DNA of 64,000 bases from JAICXG01 sp036494545 (lineage in GTDB: Bacteria > Verrucomicrobiota > Verrucomicrobiia > Chthoniobacterales > UBA10450), in contig DASXOB010000022.1 in the NCBI GenBank assembly GCA_036494545.1, positions 1-64,000 on the forward strand. Direction: 5' to 3'. The translations under genes and the position numbers were made by a program. The notes below the pieces were generated by a model. It ran no database searches, was not told the origin of the DNA, and saw nothing but the letters and a program-made list of their open reading frames with translations. This document shows positions 1-8,737 of the stretch, piece by piece (position 1 is the first letter of the stretch; each line of letters starts with the position of its first letter).

Positions 1-322
1 AAATGCGGCGGTCATAGACCGCCGCTACAAGCGCATGTTTCGGCTCCGCTAAAATGGAGCCTAGGGGATTATCCAAACTGCGTTTGGCTCCGGCTTTAGA
101 GCTTCGCTTTTAACCCTGCGCGTTACGCGCCCCACCGGTCGAACTGGTTCTCATCCCCAAGCGCATCAGGATCTCAGAAGCTGAATCCTGGAGCCTAGGG
201 GATTATCCAGCGCTATCGCGTTGGCTCTGCAAATGGAGCTTCGCTTGTCTACGGCGGCTTAGCCGCTTGGCAGCCAAACCCTCCAAGGGGGTTCTCATCC
301 CCTTCCATTTTGCTTAGCAAAA
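1..322. repeat. Hairpin-rich tandem repeats carrying copies of a tRNA 3' end
   Basis: No gene is visible here. The 16-base string that forms the 3' end of the adjacent tRNA-Ala (positions 323-338) also occurs at 55 and 189, so three copies are spaced exactly 134 bases apart. The first two share four further bases (ATCC) where the tRNA has CGAA. The two 134-base units are diverged but keep common blocks, including GAGCTTCGCTT and GGTTCTCATCCCC. Short perfect palindromes are packed in: arms of 9 bases at about 5-25, and an 11-base-arm palindrome at 304-326 that abuts the tRNA 3' end. Read as duplicated tRNA-end sequence, possibly left by repeated recombination. Confidence 0.6.
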
Positions 323-395
323 TGGAGCCTAGGGGATTCGAACCCCTGACCTCCTCAATGCCATTGAGGCGCTCTACCAACTGAGCTAAGACCCC
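323..395 (-). tRNA. tRNA-Ala (anticodon GGC)
   Basis: On the minus strand a full cloverleaf can be drawn: acceptor stem GGGGTCT pairing with AGGCTCC (including G-T pairs), D arm with AGCTCAGTTGGTAGAGC, anticodon stem CCTCA/TGAGG around the loop ATGGCAT, and T arm with GGTTCGAATCC. The central triplet of the loop is GGC, which reads the Ala codon GCC. The discriminator base is A and CCA is not encoded, since ATT follows. The 3' end merges into the 134-base repeats at 1-322, and a decayed copy of the 5' half lies at 8438-8475. Confidence 0.93.
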
Positions 396-421
396 GTTTC
401 CGCCGCTAAAATGAATCCGAA

Positions 422-844
422 ATGGATACGTTCAAATCCCATTGTCCACCAATTTTATCCGTTGAAGAGGTAGGCTCCCTGAAACTGCTGGAAATTTCAC
501 AGGGTCGGGACGGTACCCTTATCGGATATTCATCAAACGGGGTCTATTATGCCCGCATCAAGGCGCACGGCAAGGAAATCCGCTGGCCGAATGCCCCATG
601 GGAGAGCAGTGACGTATACCCACGCATGCCACCACGGCCGACCAACACCCTGGATCGTCGCCAGGCTCGGCGTGCGATCTTCTTTTGGGGCGGTCTTACC
701 GGGCTCTCGCACTCTGAATCGTGGAAAAGATCGCGTTCCACACGGCGCACTTCCCCATACTTAGCCACCGCGTGTTTGGCAGCTACTCTTTCGCTGCCAA
801 GACCGGCGGCTCTGAAGCTCAGCGCGAAGTACTCGCGGAAGTGA
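422..844 (+). pseudogene. Possible tyrosine-recombinase (integrase) N-terminal remnant
   Basis: An open frame begins 27 bases beyond the 5' end of tRNA-Ala. Residues about 30-50, with the strings GVYYARIKAHGKEIR, resemble the N-terminal DNA-binding segment of phage-type integrases, which typically read G-x-YYAR-(I/V)-x-(V/A)-x-GK-x-IR. After about residue 55 the frame no longer looks like this family, and no catalytic R-H-R-Y core follows, so at most a fragment survives. Its place between a tRNA gene and a tRNA fragment suits an integrase relic. The resemblance is short and could be chance; the downstream part of the frame is probably not coding. Confidence 0.3.
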
Positions 845-3305
845 GTTGGTCGATGGCGCGCTGGCAATCGGCGACACGCGCGGCGAATTTTTTCGGCTCA
901 TCCGCGTCAGCCGGCGGCAGGGTGCCGCTATCGCGGAGAGTGGAAAAAATCTGCCCTGCTTTTTTATAGGTCCCGAGCGCTTCCGACCAGGCGCGAGTTC
1001 TCTCCGCGGCGGGCGCCTTGGTGTCGCCGCCGGAGCGTGCAAAGGCGTCGCCGAGCCGTTCCTCGTAAATGGCGAGGTTGCGTGAATAGATAGCGTTAGT
1101 GGGATCAGCGCTTAAGAGAGCAGTCACGATTGTAATTGCCTGCCGCGCGTTCTCCACGGCCGGCACGGGATCACCCTTGGCGGTCAGGGCTTCCGCGAGG
1201 TCGACATGCGCGCTCGCGAGATCGAACCTCGCCTGGGCATTTTGCGGGTCGGCCGCGGCAAAGCTTTCCCTAATCGCGAGTGATTTTTGGAGGCTCTCGA
1301 CCGCGCCGGAGTAATCCCCTGCGGCAACCTGGGTGGTGCCAAGTTGCTTGTAACCCCATCCTACTTCGCGGCGGGCGCGACCGTTATTCGGATCAGCAGC
1401 GGCAAGCGACTCAAGCACGGTGACTCCCTGGCGGAGGGAAGCGATTGCCGCGGGTTGGTGTGGATCGGACGCGCCGCCGATTTTCATCAGATTAATGGCG
1501 ACTGGCCGTTTTCGCTTGGCGCTTGAGCTGTCCTGGCGAAGCAATTCTTCGCGAATGGTTAGCGACTTCCTATAATTCGACAGAATCTCGGCGCCGGCAT
1601 TCGCCGTCCGTCCCAGGCCGTCGGCCAGCGTCTCATAAGCGCGAGCGAGTTCGTCCTCGATGGCGGGACTCTTCGGCTGACTCTCAGCGAGGTCGACAAA
1701 TATTTGCAAGGAGCGCCGGTAATCGCGAATCATCTGCCCGATGTTTCCCTTCTGGTCCATAATATCGCCAAGCGCGCGGAAGGTGCGGCCTAACTCCATT
1801 TGTGTATCAGTAGTGATCGCGGCCGGCGGGAAGCTTTCTCGAATCTGAAGAGCTTTGCGATAACTCGTTAGAGCGCCATCTGTGTCGCCGATGTTGGCGG
1901 AATAAGGATTGCCCTGGATATCGCCGATTTTCTCGTAAGCGGTAGCTAGCTCGCGCTGCAAGGCGGAGTCGCCGCCGGCGTCGTGCGCCAGGCTGTCGAG
2001 GTACTCAAGGGCGCGACTAACGATAAGCCGGCGTGTCGGTGTTGAACCGGCCAGGTCCTTTACCGAATCGTGAATCTCAAACATCAAAGAATTGGCCAGG
2101 GCGCGCACTTCGGCGAAGTGCCGCTCGGCCAGAATGCGCTCTTCATTGGCGCGATGCGCTTCCCATGAGGCGACGATGGTCGCGCCGATAAGGAGAAGCG
2201 CCACGGCCGCAGTTACGGCCAAACCGATCTTGTGGCGACCGACGAACTTTGATGTCCGATAGGCCAGGGTATCTTTCCGCGCGATAACCGGTAGCCCCTC
2301 CAGGTAGCGCCGGATATCTTCGGAGAATTGTCCGACCGACGAGTAACGGCGTTCCGGTTCGGGCTGTAACGCCTTGGAGACAATGTTATCGAGATCGGGG
2401 CCCAGTTTTTGTAACTCGGGCTCGCCATCTTTCCTGAGTCCGGGCTTTTTTCCGGTCAGTAATTCGTAAAGGACAACTCCAAGACTGTAAACATCGCTCG
2501 CCGTCGTCATGCGATCGCCGCGCCGTTGTTCGGGGCTGGCATAACTTGGAGTCATCGCGCGCATGGTTGCCACCGTTCTGTTATCCGTCTCGGCCGTTTC
2601 CGGATCGAGCAATCGTGCAATCCCGAAATCCAGGAGCTTCGGTACGCCTTCCGCCGTGACCCGGATATTAGCCGGCTTGAGATCCCGATGTATGACCAGG
2701 TTTTGATGTGCGTAGGAAACTGCCGCGCAGACCCTGCGAAAGAGACCTAGCCGCTGTCGCAGACTCAAGACATGCTCAGCAGAGTAGGCCTCGAGCGGAA
2801 TGCCCTCCACGTATTCCATCACGAAATAAGGCAGACCCTTCTGAGTCACTGCGCCGCCGTAAAGCCGGGCAATGTTAGGATGGTTGAGCGCGGCGAGGAT
2901 GCGCTCCTCTTGTCGGAAATGCCTGACGAATTCTTTGGTCCCAAGGCCTTGCTTGATTAGCTTAATTGCAACCTGGCGGCCAAAGTGTGTGTCGTCGGCC
3001 AGATACACTTCGCCCATGCCTCCTTCGCCCAGCAGAGAAAGGATGCGGTAGTCACCCAACATCTCGCCCGCGCTCAGCTCGCCGGTAGTAGTGTCGTCGC
3101 CCAGGAGCTTTGCCCCAAGCTCGACGGCCGGCGCGGACATTAACTCAGCGGCACCCTTTTCTTCGCGCAAAAGCGCTTCCACTTCGGCGCGCAGTTCCAC
3201 ATCGCCGTCGCACGCCTGAGCAAGAAAAGCGATCCTTTCGGGGTCCGCCAGTTCGAAGGCGTGCTCGACGATTTCCGCGAGCCGTTCGACGCGCTCAGGC
3301 TGCAT
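819..3305 (-). CDS. Membrane Ser/Thr protein kinase with C-terminal TPR repeats
   Basis: A Hanks-type kinase of 828 residues. The N-terminal 80 residues are helical and acidic. The kinase domain follows with glycine loop GEGGMGEV (about 93-100), ATP-binding Lys115 in VAIK, catalytic loop HRDLKPAN (206-213), DFG (226-228) and the ASPEQ activation segment end. One hydrophobic span (about 359-381) precedes a long extracytoplasmic part with TPR-like helix pairs to the C-terminus. The start at 3305 is chosen because its ATG overlaps the end of the sigma-factor gene by 11 bases; an in-frame ATG 36 bases upstream is less likely. This coupling implies co-translation and joint signalling. All catalytic residues are present, so it should be active. 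Confidence 0.92.
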   Translation of the reverse strand: MQPERVERLAEIVEHAFELADPERIAFLAQACDGDVELRAEVEALLREEKGAAELMSAPAVELGAKLLGDDTTTGELSAGEMLGDYRILSLLGEGGMGEVYLADDTHFGRQVAIKLIKQGLGTKEFVRHFRQEERILAALNHPNIARLYGGAVTQKGLPYFVMEYVEGIPLEAYSAEHVLSLRQRLGLFRRVCAAVSYAHQNLVIHRDLKPANIRVTAEGVPKLLDFGIARLLDPETAETDNRTVATMRAMTPSYASPEQRRGDRMTTASDVYSLGVVLYELLTGKKPGLRKDGEPELQKLGPDLDNIVSKALQPEPERRYSSVGQFSEDIRRYLEGLPVIARKDTLAYRTSKFVGRHKIGLAVTAAVALLLIGATIVASWEAHRANEERILAERHFAEVRALANSLMFEIHDSVKDLAGSTPTRRLIVSRALEYLDSLAHDAGGDSALQRELATAYEKIGDIQGNPYSANIGDTDGALTSYRKALQIRESFPPAAITTDTQMELGRTFRALGDIMDQKGNIGQMIRDYRRSLQIFVDLAESQPKSPAIEDELARAYETLADGLGRTANAGAEILSNYRKSLTIREELLRQDSSSAKRKRPVAINLMKIGGASDPHQPAAIASLRQGVTVLESLAAADPNNGRARREVGWGYKQLGTTQVAAGDYSGAVESLQKSLAIRESFAAADPQNAQARFDLASAHVDLAEALTAKGDPVPAVENARQAITIVTALLSADPTNAIYSRNLAIYEERLGDAFARSGGDTKAPAAERTRAWSEALGTYKKAGQIFSTLRDSGTLPPADADEPKKFAARVADCQRAIDQLTSASTSR

Positions 3306-3882
3306 CTTTTCGTAACTCCCGGGAGAGCCAGAGCCGGGCAAAATTCCAGTCGCGCAAGACCGTTTTCTCCGAGACCTGGAGGACTTCGGAGATTTGCCTT
3401 GCCTCCATCCCGCCGAAAAATTTCAACTCCACCACCTTACTTTTGCGCGGATATATTTTCGTCAGGTCCTCCAGCGCATCATCGAGCGCCAGTAATTCCA
3501 CGGCCGAATCGATCGGTAGCTCACCTGCTTCGGTCAGCGAAAGTCTTTGTTGGCCGGGTCCGCCGCGTTTGGCCGCGCGATGCGCCCGCGCGTGCTGGAT
3601 GAGGATTTGCCGCATGAGCCGAGCGGCGATGCCATAAAAATGGGCGCGATCTTTCCAGGTCACCTGCTTGTCATCCACCAGCTGCAAGTAAGCCTCATGC
3701 ACGAGCGCGGTCGCCTGAAGGGTGTGGTCGCTTCGTTCGCGCTGCAGGTAAGCGCGGGCCACGCGCCGCAGTTCTTCGTAAACGAGCGGCATTAACCTGG
3801 CGGGGGCATCCTCGTCGCTCCCACTCTGCCAGTTCAGTAACAGCGCTGTGACATCCTCAGATGAGCCTGAATTCACGCGCAT
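3295..3882 (-). CDS. ECF-type RNA polymerase sigma factor (TIGR02999-like)
   Basis: A protein of about 195 residues of the ECF group often paired with kinases in Acidobacteria, Planctomycetes and Verrucomicrobia (Sigma70_ECF family). Region 2 lies around PLVYEELRRVARAYL and ATALVHEAYLQL; region 4, near the C-terminus, carries the helix-turn-helix MEARQISEVLQVSEKTVLRDW. The frame extends 45 codons further upstream, but that part is unlike the family, so the internal Met before RVNSGSSED is taken as start. The gene overlaps the kinase start by 11 bases and is transcribed divergently from the GloVer gene at 4004, making that secreted protein a plausible target. No anti-sigma gene is seen; the kinase may fill this role. 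Confidence 0.88.
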   Translation of the reverse strand: MRVNSGSSEDVTALLLNWQSGSDEDAPARLMPLVYEELRRVARAYLQRERSDHTLQATALVHEAYLQLVDDKQVTWKDRAHFYGIAARLMRQILIQHARAHRAAKRGGPGQQRLSLTEAGELPIDSAVELLALDDALEDLTKIYPRKSKVVELKFFGGMEARQISEVLQVSEKTVLRDWNFARLWLSRELRKDAA

Positions 3883-3948
3883 GGCCTTTGTTTCCGCGGA
3901 CCCAGACTGACACAGCGCGCCTGGAGCCGGTAGTGAAATCTTCAAACT

Positions 3949-3996
3949 CGATGTCCGTTCCGCCGGATTTTTTTCACATGTCTGGGTGAAGGCAAA
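3949..3996 (+). promoter_or_regulatory. Leader segment shared by two GloVer genes (copy 1)
   Basis: The blocks CGATGTCCGTT, CACATG and GTGAAGGCAAA occur in this order and at nearly the same spacing here and at 6058-6105, each just ahead of a GloVer-repeat gene. The surrounding non-coding bases are partly diverged, so the segment may be a conserved promoter or leader, or merely a trace of duplication. It lies between the divergent sigma-factor gene and the secreted protein gene. No clear -35/-10 pair is seen. Confidence 0.4.
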
Positions 3997-4003
3997 AATC
4001 AAA

Positions 4004-5776
4004 ATGAAGAAATCCATCCATCAAACCACACTCACAACGACTGCGGCGCGGGCCGCTCGTCACCTCACCATCGCAGCGTTCCTCATCGCAATCACCGTCG
4101 CCGTCCCCCGGCTGGCCTGCGCGGAAGCCGTCGAGACCACGTTGGCCAGTTTTAACGGCGACAACGGCAGTTATCCAACAACCGGCCTGGTCCTGGCGAG
4201 CGATGGCAACTTCTACGGCACCACGCCCTCCGGTGGCAGCACGACCGTCAACCCGCCGACCCGCGGTGTCGCGTATCGGATCACTCCCTCGGGCACCTTG
4301 ACGCCCCTGGTCGGCTTTACCGGTGCCGTAACCGGCGAGCAACCGCTGGCGGCGCTGATCCAAGGCTCCGACGGCAATTTATACGGCACAACAGCCGGGG
4401 GTTTTGACAGTCTCTACGGCACGGTCTTCAAGCTCACGCTTGATGGAACTTTGACCACACTCTTTGTCTTTACCTACGACAGCACGACCGACACCTTCCC
4501 GGACGGCAACGCCCCCGAGGCGGCGCTTGTGGAAGGACCGGACGGCAACCTCTATGGCACGACAGCGGGCGGCGGGAGGCAGAATGGCGGCAGCTCGGCC
4601 TTAGGCACGATTTTCAAGATGTCGCCGGCGGGAGATCTATTGGGTTCGTTCCCAGTCTATGGATTTGCCGACATTTCTATCCCAAACGCGCCGCTTCTCC
4701 TTGGGCCTGACGGTGCCTTCTATAGCACGGCCTACCAATCGGGTGGCGGCCTTGGCTCCGGTGCGGTTTACCAGTTTAGCGCCGCAGGCGTGGTGACGGT
4801 GCTCCATGGCTTCAATGACACTCCCGACGGTAACGTGCCGAACGGCGGCCTTGTCCTTGGCAGCGATGGTAATTTCTACGGCACCACACAGTTTGGCGGA
4901 ACAAGTCACCTCGGCACCGCTTATCGGATATCCCCGGAGGGCACCTACGAGGAGTTACTTAGTTTTGACGGTAGCAATGGCGCCCAGCCGCTCGGTCAAA
5001 TGATCAAGGCCACGGATGGTAACTTCTACGGAACGACTGTGGGCGGTGGCAGTTACTCCCAAGGCACGGTGTTCCAGCTTACTCCCGCCGGTGCGCTGAC
5101 GACGGTATATGACTTCACCTACAGCCAATCTGGAGATACAGACGGGGCCCAACCCAAGGGGACATTAGTTCAAGGCGCCGACGGCCGACTCTACGGCACT
5201 TCTCAGGACGGCGGCTTGTACAACATGGGAGCGGTCTTCGCGCTCGACCTGGGTCTTCCAGGCACGTTTACTCTTACGAGCGCGGCATCGATCAAGCATG
5301 GCCTCGCAATAGACCTACCGCTTACCGGCACACCTGGCGTAGAGGACCGAAGCGGAGGCCAGCAAGGCACTTATTCGATTACGATGACCTTTAGTAACAA
5401 CCTGGCATCAGTCGCAAGCGTGACCTCGAGCTGCGGGACCGTGGCCCGCAGCGGAATCAGTAACACCAATCCTGATCAATTCACCGTGCGCCTCGTCGGT
5501 GTTACGTGCAATGCCGAGGACGTCACAGTCACCCTGAGTAACGTCCAGGACGACCAATCGAATACTCTGGCCTCCGCCTCTGTTACCATGGGCCTCTTAC
5601 TTGGCGATGTCGACGGCGATGGGATCATAACCAAGGCTGACCTTAGTCTTGTTAAGGCCGACCTGGGACAGAAGACCGATGGAACGAACTTTCGCGAGGA
5701 TGTGGATGCGAATGGAACAATCAACAGTGCGGACGTCAAAGCGGTCAAGCGCCAAAAAGGGACCTTCCTGCCCTAA
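4004..5776 (+). CDS. Secreted GloVer-repeat protein with C-terminal dockerin-like domain
   Basis: A 590-residue exported protein. A signal peptide (basic start, hydrophobic core, cleavage near RLACA at about residue 40) is followed by about seven repeats of the GloVer type (TIGR03803), each with a core like DGNFYGTT and a hydrophobic strand such as GTVFKLT; together they probably form a beta-propeller. The last about 60 residues hold two Ca2+-loop segments, DVDGDG and DVDANG, as in type I dockerins, suggesting binding to a partner or anchor. The start at MKK is preferred to a Met six codons earlier. The stop codon lies inside the only copy of the TCGTTAGG-family motif in the first 10.8 kb (5772-5779). 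The function of these proteins is unknown. Confidence 0.88.
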   Translation: MKKSIHQTTLTTTAARAARHLTIAAFLIAITVAVPRLACAEAVETTLASFNGDNGSYPTTGLVLASDGNFYGTTPSGGSTTVNPPTRGVAYRITPSGTLTPLVGFTGAVTGEQPLAALIQGSDGNLYGTTAGGFDSLYGTVFKLTLDGTLTTLFVFTYDSTTDTFPDGNAPEAALVEGPDGNLYGTTAGGGRQNGGSSALGTIFKMSPAGDLLGSFPVYGFADISIPNAPLLLGPDGAFYSTAYQSGGGLGSGAVYQFSAAGVVTVLHGFNDTPDGNVPNGGLVLGSDGNFYGTTQFGGTSHLGTAYRISPEGTYEELLSFDGSNGAQPLGQMIKATDGNFYGTTVGGGSYSQGTVFQLTPAGALTTVYDFTYSQSGDTDGAQPKGTLVQGADGRLYGTSQDGGLYNMGAVFALDLGLPGTFTLTSAASIKHGLAIDLPLTGTPGVEDRSGGQQGTYSITMTFSNNLASVASVTSSCGTVARSGISNTNPDQFTVRLVGVTCNAEDVTVTLSNVQDDQSNTLASASVTMGLLLGDVDGDGIITKADLSLVKADLGQKTDGTNFREDVDANGTINSADVKAVKRQKGTFLP

Positions 5777-5791
5777 CGACACGTCCGGCAC

Positions 5792-6034
5792 ATGAATCAC
5801 CCAATGTCCAATCAGTCGACTCGGCCAGAACCAAAACCGATAACTAATCTAACTAAAATGAATATATCACGCCAGATTCATATCCTCCGCACCGCAGTTC
5901 TTCTCCTGACAGCGGTCGTAGCTGTCCTCCCGCGGTCGGCGCGGGCGCAGACTCCGACCGTGACTGTTCTGCATGACTTCAACAAGCTGGACGGGAGTTA
6001 CCCGACAAACGGTCTGCTCCCGGCCAGCGACTAG
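5792..6034 (+). pseudogene. Truncated GloVer-repeat paralogue
   Basis: The frame holds a signal peptide (hydrophobic stretch ending PRSARA before QTPTVTV) and the beginning of the first GloVer unit (HDFNKLDGSYPTNGLLPASD), then meets a TAG where the intact paralogues continue with DGNFYGTT. The signal peptide and first repeat closely match the genes on both sides. The likely start is the Met at 5858, with the earlier Met at 5792 also possible. No further GloVer sequence follows before the next gene's leader, so this is the 5' stump of a third tandem copy rather than a functional small protein. Confidence 0.75.
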
Positions 6035-6057
6035 GCGAGGCAGACGTTTTTTGAATT

Positions 6058-6105
6058 CGATGTCCGTTATGGCGGCTCTTTTGCACATGCTTGAGTGAAG
6101 GCAAA
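6058..6105 (+). promoter_or_regulatory. Leader segment shared by two GloVer genes (copy 2)
   Basis: Second copy of the ordered blocks found at 3949-3996 (CGATGTCCGTT, CACATG, GTGAAGGCAAA), here ending just before the ATG at 6110. It lies after the stop of the truncated paralogue, so the duplication unit included the upstream region. Whether it is a sigma-factor-specific promoter or a neutral duplication trace cannot be told from sequence alone. Confidence 0.4.
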
Positions 6106-6109
6106 CAAA

Positions 6110-8179
6110 ATGAAAAACACCCACCGAAATAACACCAGCTCCAACCTCGCGACCCTGGCTGGTTGGCGCTTCGCCACCATCACACTGATATTCGCGGCAA
6201 GCGTCGGCGCCCTCCCGCGACTCGCCTCTGCCCAGACCCCCACGCTAACCGTGCTCGCCGATCTCGCCGATCTCCCTAATCAAGACATAGGAAGGCCTAC
6301 CACGAATTTTGGGGTAATCCTGGCCAGCGACGGCAACTTCTACGGCACCACGACATTCGGCGGCAGCGCTAACTTTGGCACAATTTTCAAGTTAACGCCC
6401 ACAGGCACAATAACGACGCTGGTCAACTTCACCGGCCCCAACGGCACCTACCCAATCGGTGGGCTGATCCAAGCCAGTGACGGCAATTTGTACGGCACGA
6501 CCTCAGGCGGCGGCGCGAACCCCCCGTTCGCTACACAGTATGGCACGGTTTTTAAGGTCACACTCGACGGAACCTTGACGACGATTTTTATCTTTACCTA
6601 CGACGCCATGGCCGGCCGATGGCCCGATGGCTTGAGTCCCCAAGCAGCGTTGGTGCAAGGCACGGACGGCAACTTGTACGGGACCACGCTCAACGGTGGA
6701 ACGGACAGCAGCGACAGCAATAATGACCTTGGCACGATCTTCAAGATGTCGACGACAGGAACACTGCTGATGTCGGTCACCGTGCATGGGGGCGCCCAGC
6801 CTCAGTATCCGCGAGCACCGCTGATCCAGGGCACGGACGGTAATTTCTATGGGACCTCCTACAAGGGAGGCGACCTCGCATTCTCTGGCGGGACAGTATT
6901 CCGGTGCACCCCCGAAGGCGTGGTGACGGTGTTGCACGGCTTCACCGACCCCGAAGGCGACAGCCCCGAGGGCGGGCTCGTCCAGGGCAGCGATGGCAGC
7001 CTGTATGGCACGACAGAAGGCGGCGGCACTGCAAACTTAGGGGCTGTTTATCGGGTGACCCTGGCGGGCGAGTTTACGGTGTTGCACCAGTTCACTGGGT
7101 TTCAACCCACTGGGCCAATTGATGGTGCGCAACCGTTTGGCGAAATGATCCTGGCCAGCGACGGCAATTTCTACGGCACGACTTCCGAAGGCGGCGCCGG
7201 CGATCTCGGCAGCATTTTCCAGCTCACGCCTGCGGGCGTGTACACAACGGTGTACAGCTTTCCCAACACGGGCATGAGCGGCGCCGGCATAACCGGCCAA
7301 CAGCCAAAGGGGACATTACTCCAAACCAGCGACGGCAACTTGGTCGGCACAACCACAGGCGGTGGCGTTGGCGGCGAGGGCACGGTCTTTCGGCTCAACC
7401 TCGTCCCCCAGCCCACGCTCCTAAACATTTCCACCCGGCTGGATGTGCAGACCGGGGACAACGTGCTCATCGGCGGATTCATCATTACGGGCACGCTGCC
7501 CAAGAAAGTCATCATCCGTGCGATTGGCCCGTCGCTGGCGAAAGCAGGAGTGATCGGCGCCCTGGCTGATCCCATCCTGGAGCTACACAAATCCGACGGC
7601 ACCATCGTCACCAACGACAACTGGAGGGAGACCCAGGAAGCGGACATCATCGCGACGACTGTGCCGCCCACGAATGACTTGGAATCGGCCATCGTAGCCA
7701 CGCTCGATCCCGGCGCTTACACGGCGATCGTGAGCGGCAAGAACAGCAGCACTGGCATCGCCCTGGTTGAGGCTTATGACCTCGATCAGACGGTCGATTC
7801 CCAGTTGGCTAACATCAGCACACGCGGTTTTGTGGAGACGGGCGACAACGTCATGATCGGGGGCTTCATCGTTGGGGGAAACACTTCCAGCGTTGCCCTC
7901 CGCGCCATTGGACCTTCGCTCACAGCCGCCGGCGTTACTGGCGCTCTGGTCGATCCCTTCCTCGAGTTACACGATAGCAACGGCGCGGTGCTCGCTTCCA
8001 ACGATAACTGGAAGGACAGCCCGGACAAACAAGTCTTCATCGACACCGGTATCGCCCCCACGAGCGACAAGGAGTCCATCATTCTCAGCACACTGGCGCC
8101 CGGAAACTATACCGCGATTGTGAGCGGAGTTGGCGGCGGCACCGGCGTAGGTCTCGTCGAGGCCTACAACCTACACTAA
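6110..8179 (+). CDS. Secreted GloVer-repeat protein with two C-terminal beta modules
   Basis: A 689-residue exported protein. The signal peptide ends near RLASA before QTPTLTV. About seven GloVer repeats follow, with cores such as DGNFYGTT and DGNLYGTT. The C-terminal 250 residues are two copies of a module of about 125 residues, each beginning NISTR, containing TGDNV-(L/M)-IGGFI and AIGPSL, and ending TAIVSG...VEAY. I recall similar modules in many secreted Verrucomicrobiota proteins but know no function. It is a tandem paralogue of the gene at 4004 but has these modules instead of the dockerin-like end, so paralogues have swapped C-terminal attachments. The start is placed at MKNT, five codons into the frame. 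Confidence 0.88.
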   Translation: MKNTHRNNTSSNLATLAGWRFATITLIFAASVGALPRLASAQTPTLTVLADLADLPNQDIGRPTTNFGVILASDGNFYGTTTFGGSANFGTIFKLTPTGTITTLVNFTGPNGTYPIGGLIQASDGNLYGTTSGGGANPPFATQYGTVFKVTLDGTLTTIFIFTYDAMAGRWPDGLSPQAALVQGTDGNLYGTTLNGGTDSSDSNNDLGTIFKMSTTGTLLMSVTVHGGAQPQYPRAPLIQGTDGNFYGTSYKGGDLAFSGGTVFRCTPEGVVTVLHGFTDPEGDSPEGGLVQGSDGSLYGTTEGGGTANLGAVYRVTLAGEFTVLHQFTGFQPTGPIDGAQPFGEMILASDGNFYGTTSEGGAGDLGSIFQLTPAGVYTTVYSFPNTGMSGAGITGQQPKGTLLQTSDGNLVGTTTGGGVGGEGTVFRLNLVPQPTLLNISTRLDVQTGDNVLIGGFIITGTLPKKVIIRAIGPSLAKAGVIGALADPILELHKSDGTIVTNDNWRETQEADIIATTVPPTNDLESAIVATLDPGAYTAIVSGKNSSTGIALVEAYDLDQTVDSQLANISTRGFVETGDNVMIGGFIVGGNTSSVALRAIGPSLTAAGVTGALVDPFLELHDSNGAVLASNDNWKDSPDKQVFIDTGIAPTSDKESIILSTLAPGNYTAIVSGVGGGTGVGLVEAYNLH

Positions 8180-8737
8180 GGTTAGAAGCTCAGATCTGAC
8201 AGAATGGTTCTCTGAAAGTTTGCACACCCGGCCGTCAGGGAGCAAATGGCCTGAAAGCAAGGTAGCGTTGTTGTTTTTTACAGCTTAGTAGGAATGTTCG
8301 CGCGGCGCGAACAAGGCGCTCTCGGAATACTCTTGCGAGATACAAATTACGAGGGAAACAGTAACTGTTTTCGAGGGGTTCCAAAGGCGCGCAAAACAGC
8401 TCGGTCTTGAGAGAAATCGTCACCATTCTGGCCGGCACTCAATGCCATTGAGGCGCTCTCTAACTGAGCTAAGACTCAGTGATTGAGAAGTTGGATCTTC
8501 TGCCTTCGCAGGCCGTCTTGCAAAAAGAATTAGCGACCATTCGTCATCCGATGACAGACTCAGGTTCACCTTGGGCTGGTGCCTCTTGCGAAGCAGGCGA
8601 TTGCCTCGGAAAAACCGAGGCGAATCGTGTCCCCGCAGGTGCGCCCGTGTACGAACATCGCCTTAGCAGACGATGAGTCTCACCTGGCGAGCAGCTAACT
8701 CGCGCTACTCGACTGATCGTCCGACCGTCAGGCTTAC
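8180..8737. other. Non-coding stretch with a tRNA fragment and a hairpin
   Basis: No convincing gene is seen between the GloVer gene and the halogenase-like gene. The stretch holds a decayed tRNA-Ala fragment (8438-8475) and a perfect 7-base stem with an AAAAA loop at 8603-8621 (GCCTCGG/CCGAGGC) lacking a U-run. The hairpin lies downstream of the minus-strand flavoenzyme gene and could mark its transcript end. Confidence 0.5.
8438..8475 (-). pseudogene. Decayed 5'-half copy of tRNA-Ala(GGC)
   Basis: On the plus strand this segment repeats the anticodon-arm-to-5'-end half of the tRNA at 354-392, with the same orientation. The anticodon stem-loop is intact and the D arm differs by a one-base loss and a substitution. 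The acceptor end and the whole T arm are missing. The two copies form a direct repeat of about 38 bases bounding roughly 8 kb, which resembles an attachment-site duplication, although most tRNA-targeting elements duplicate the 3' half rather than the 5' half. Confidence 0.7.
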
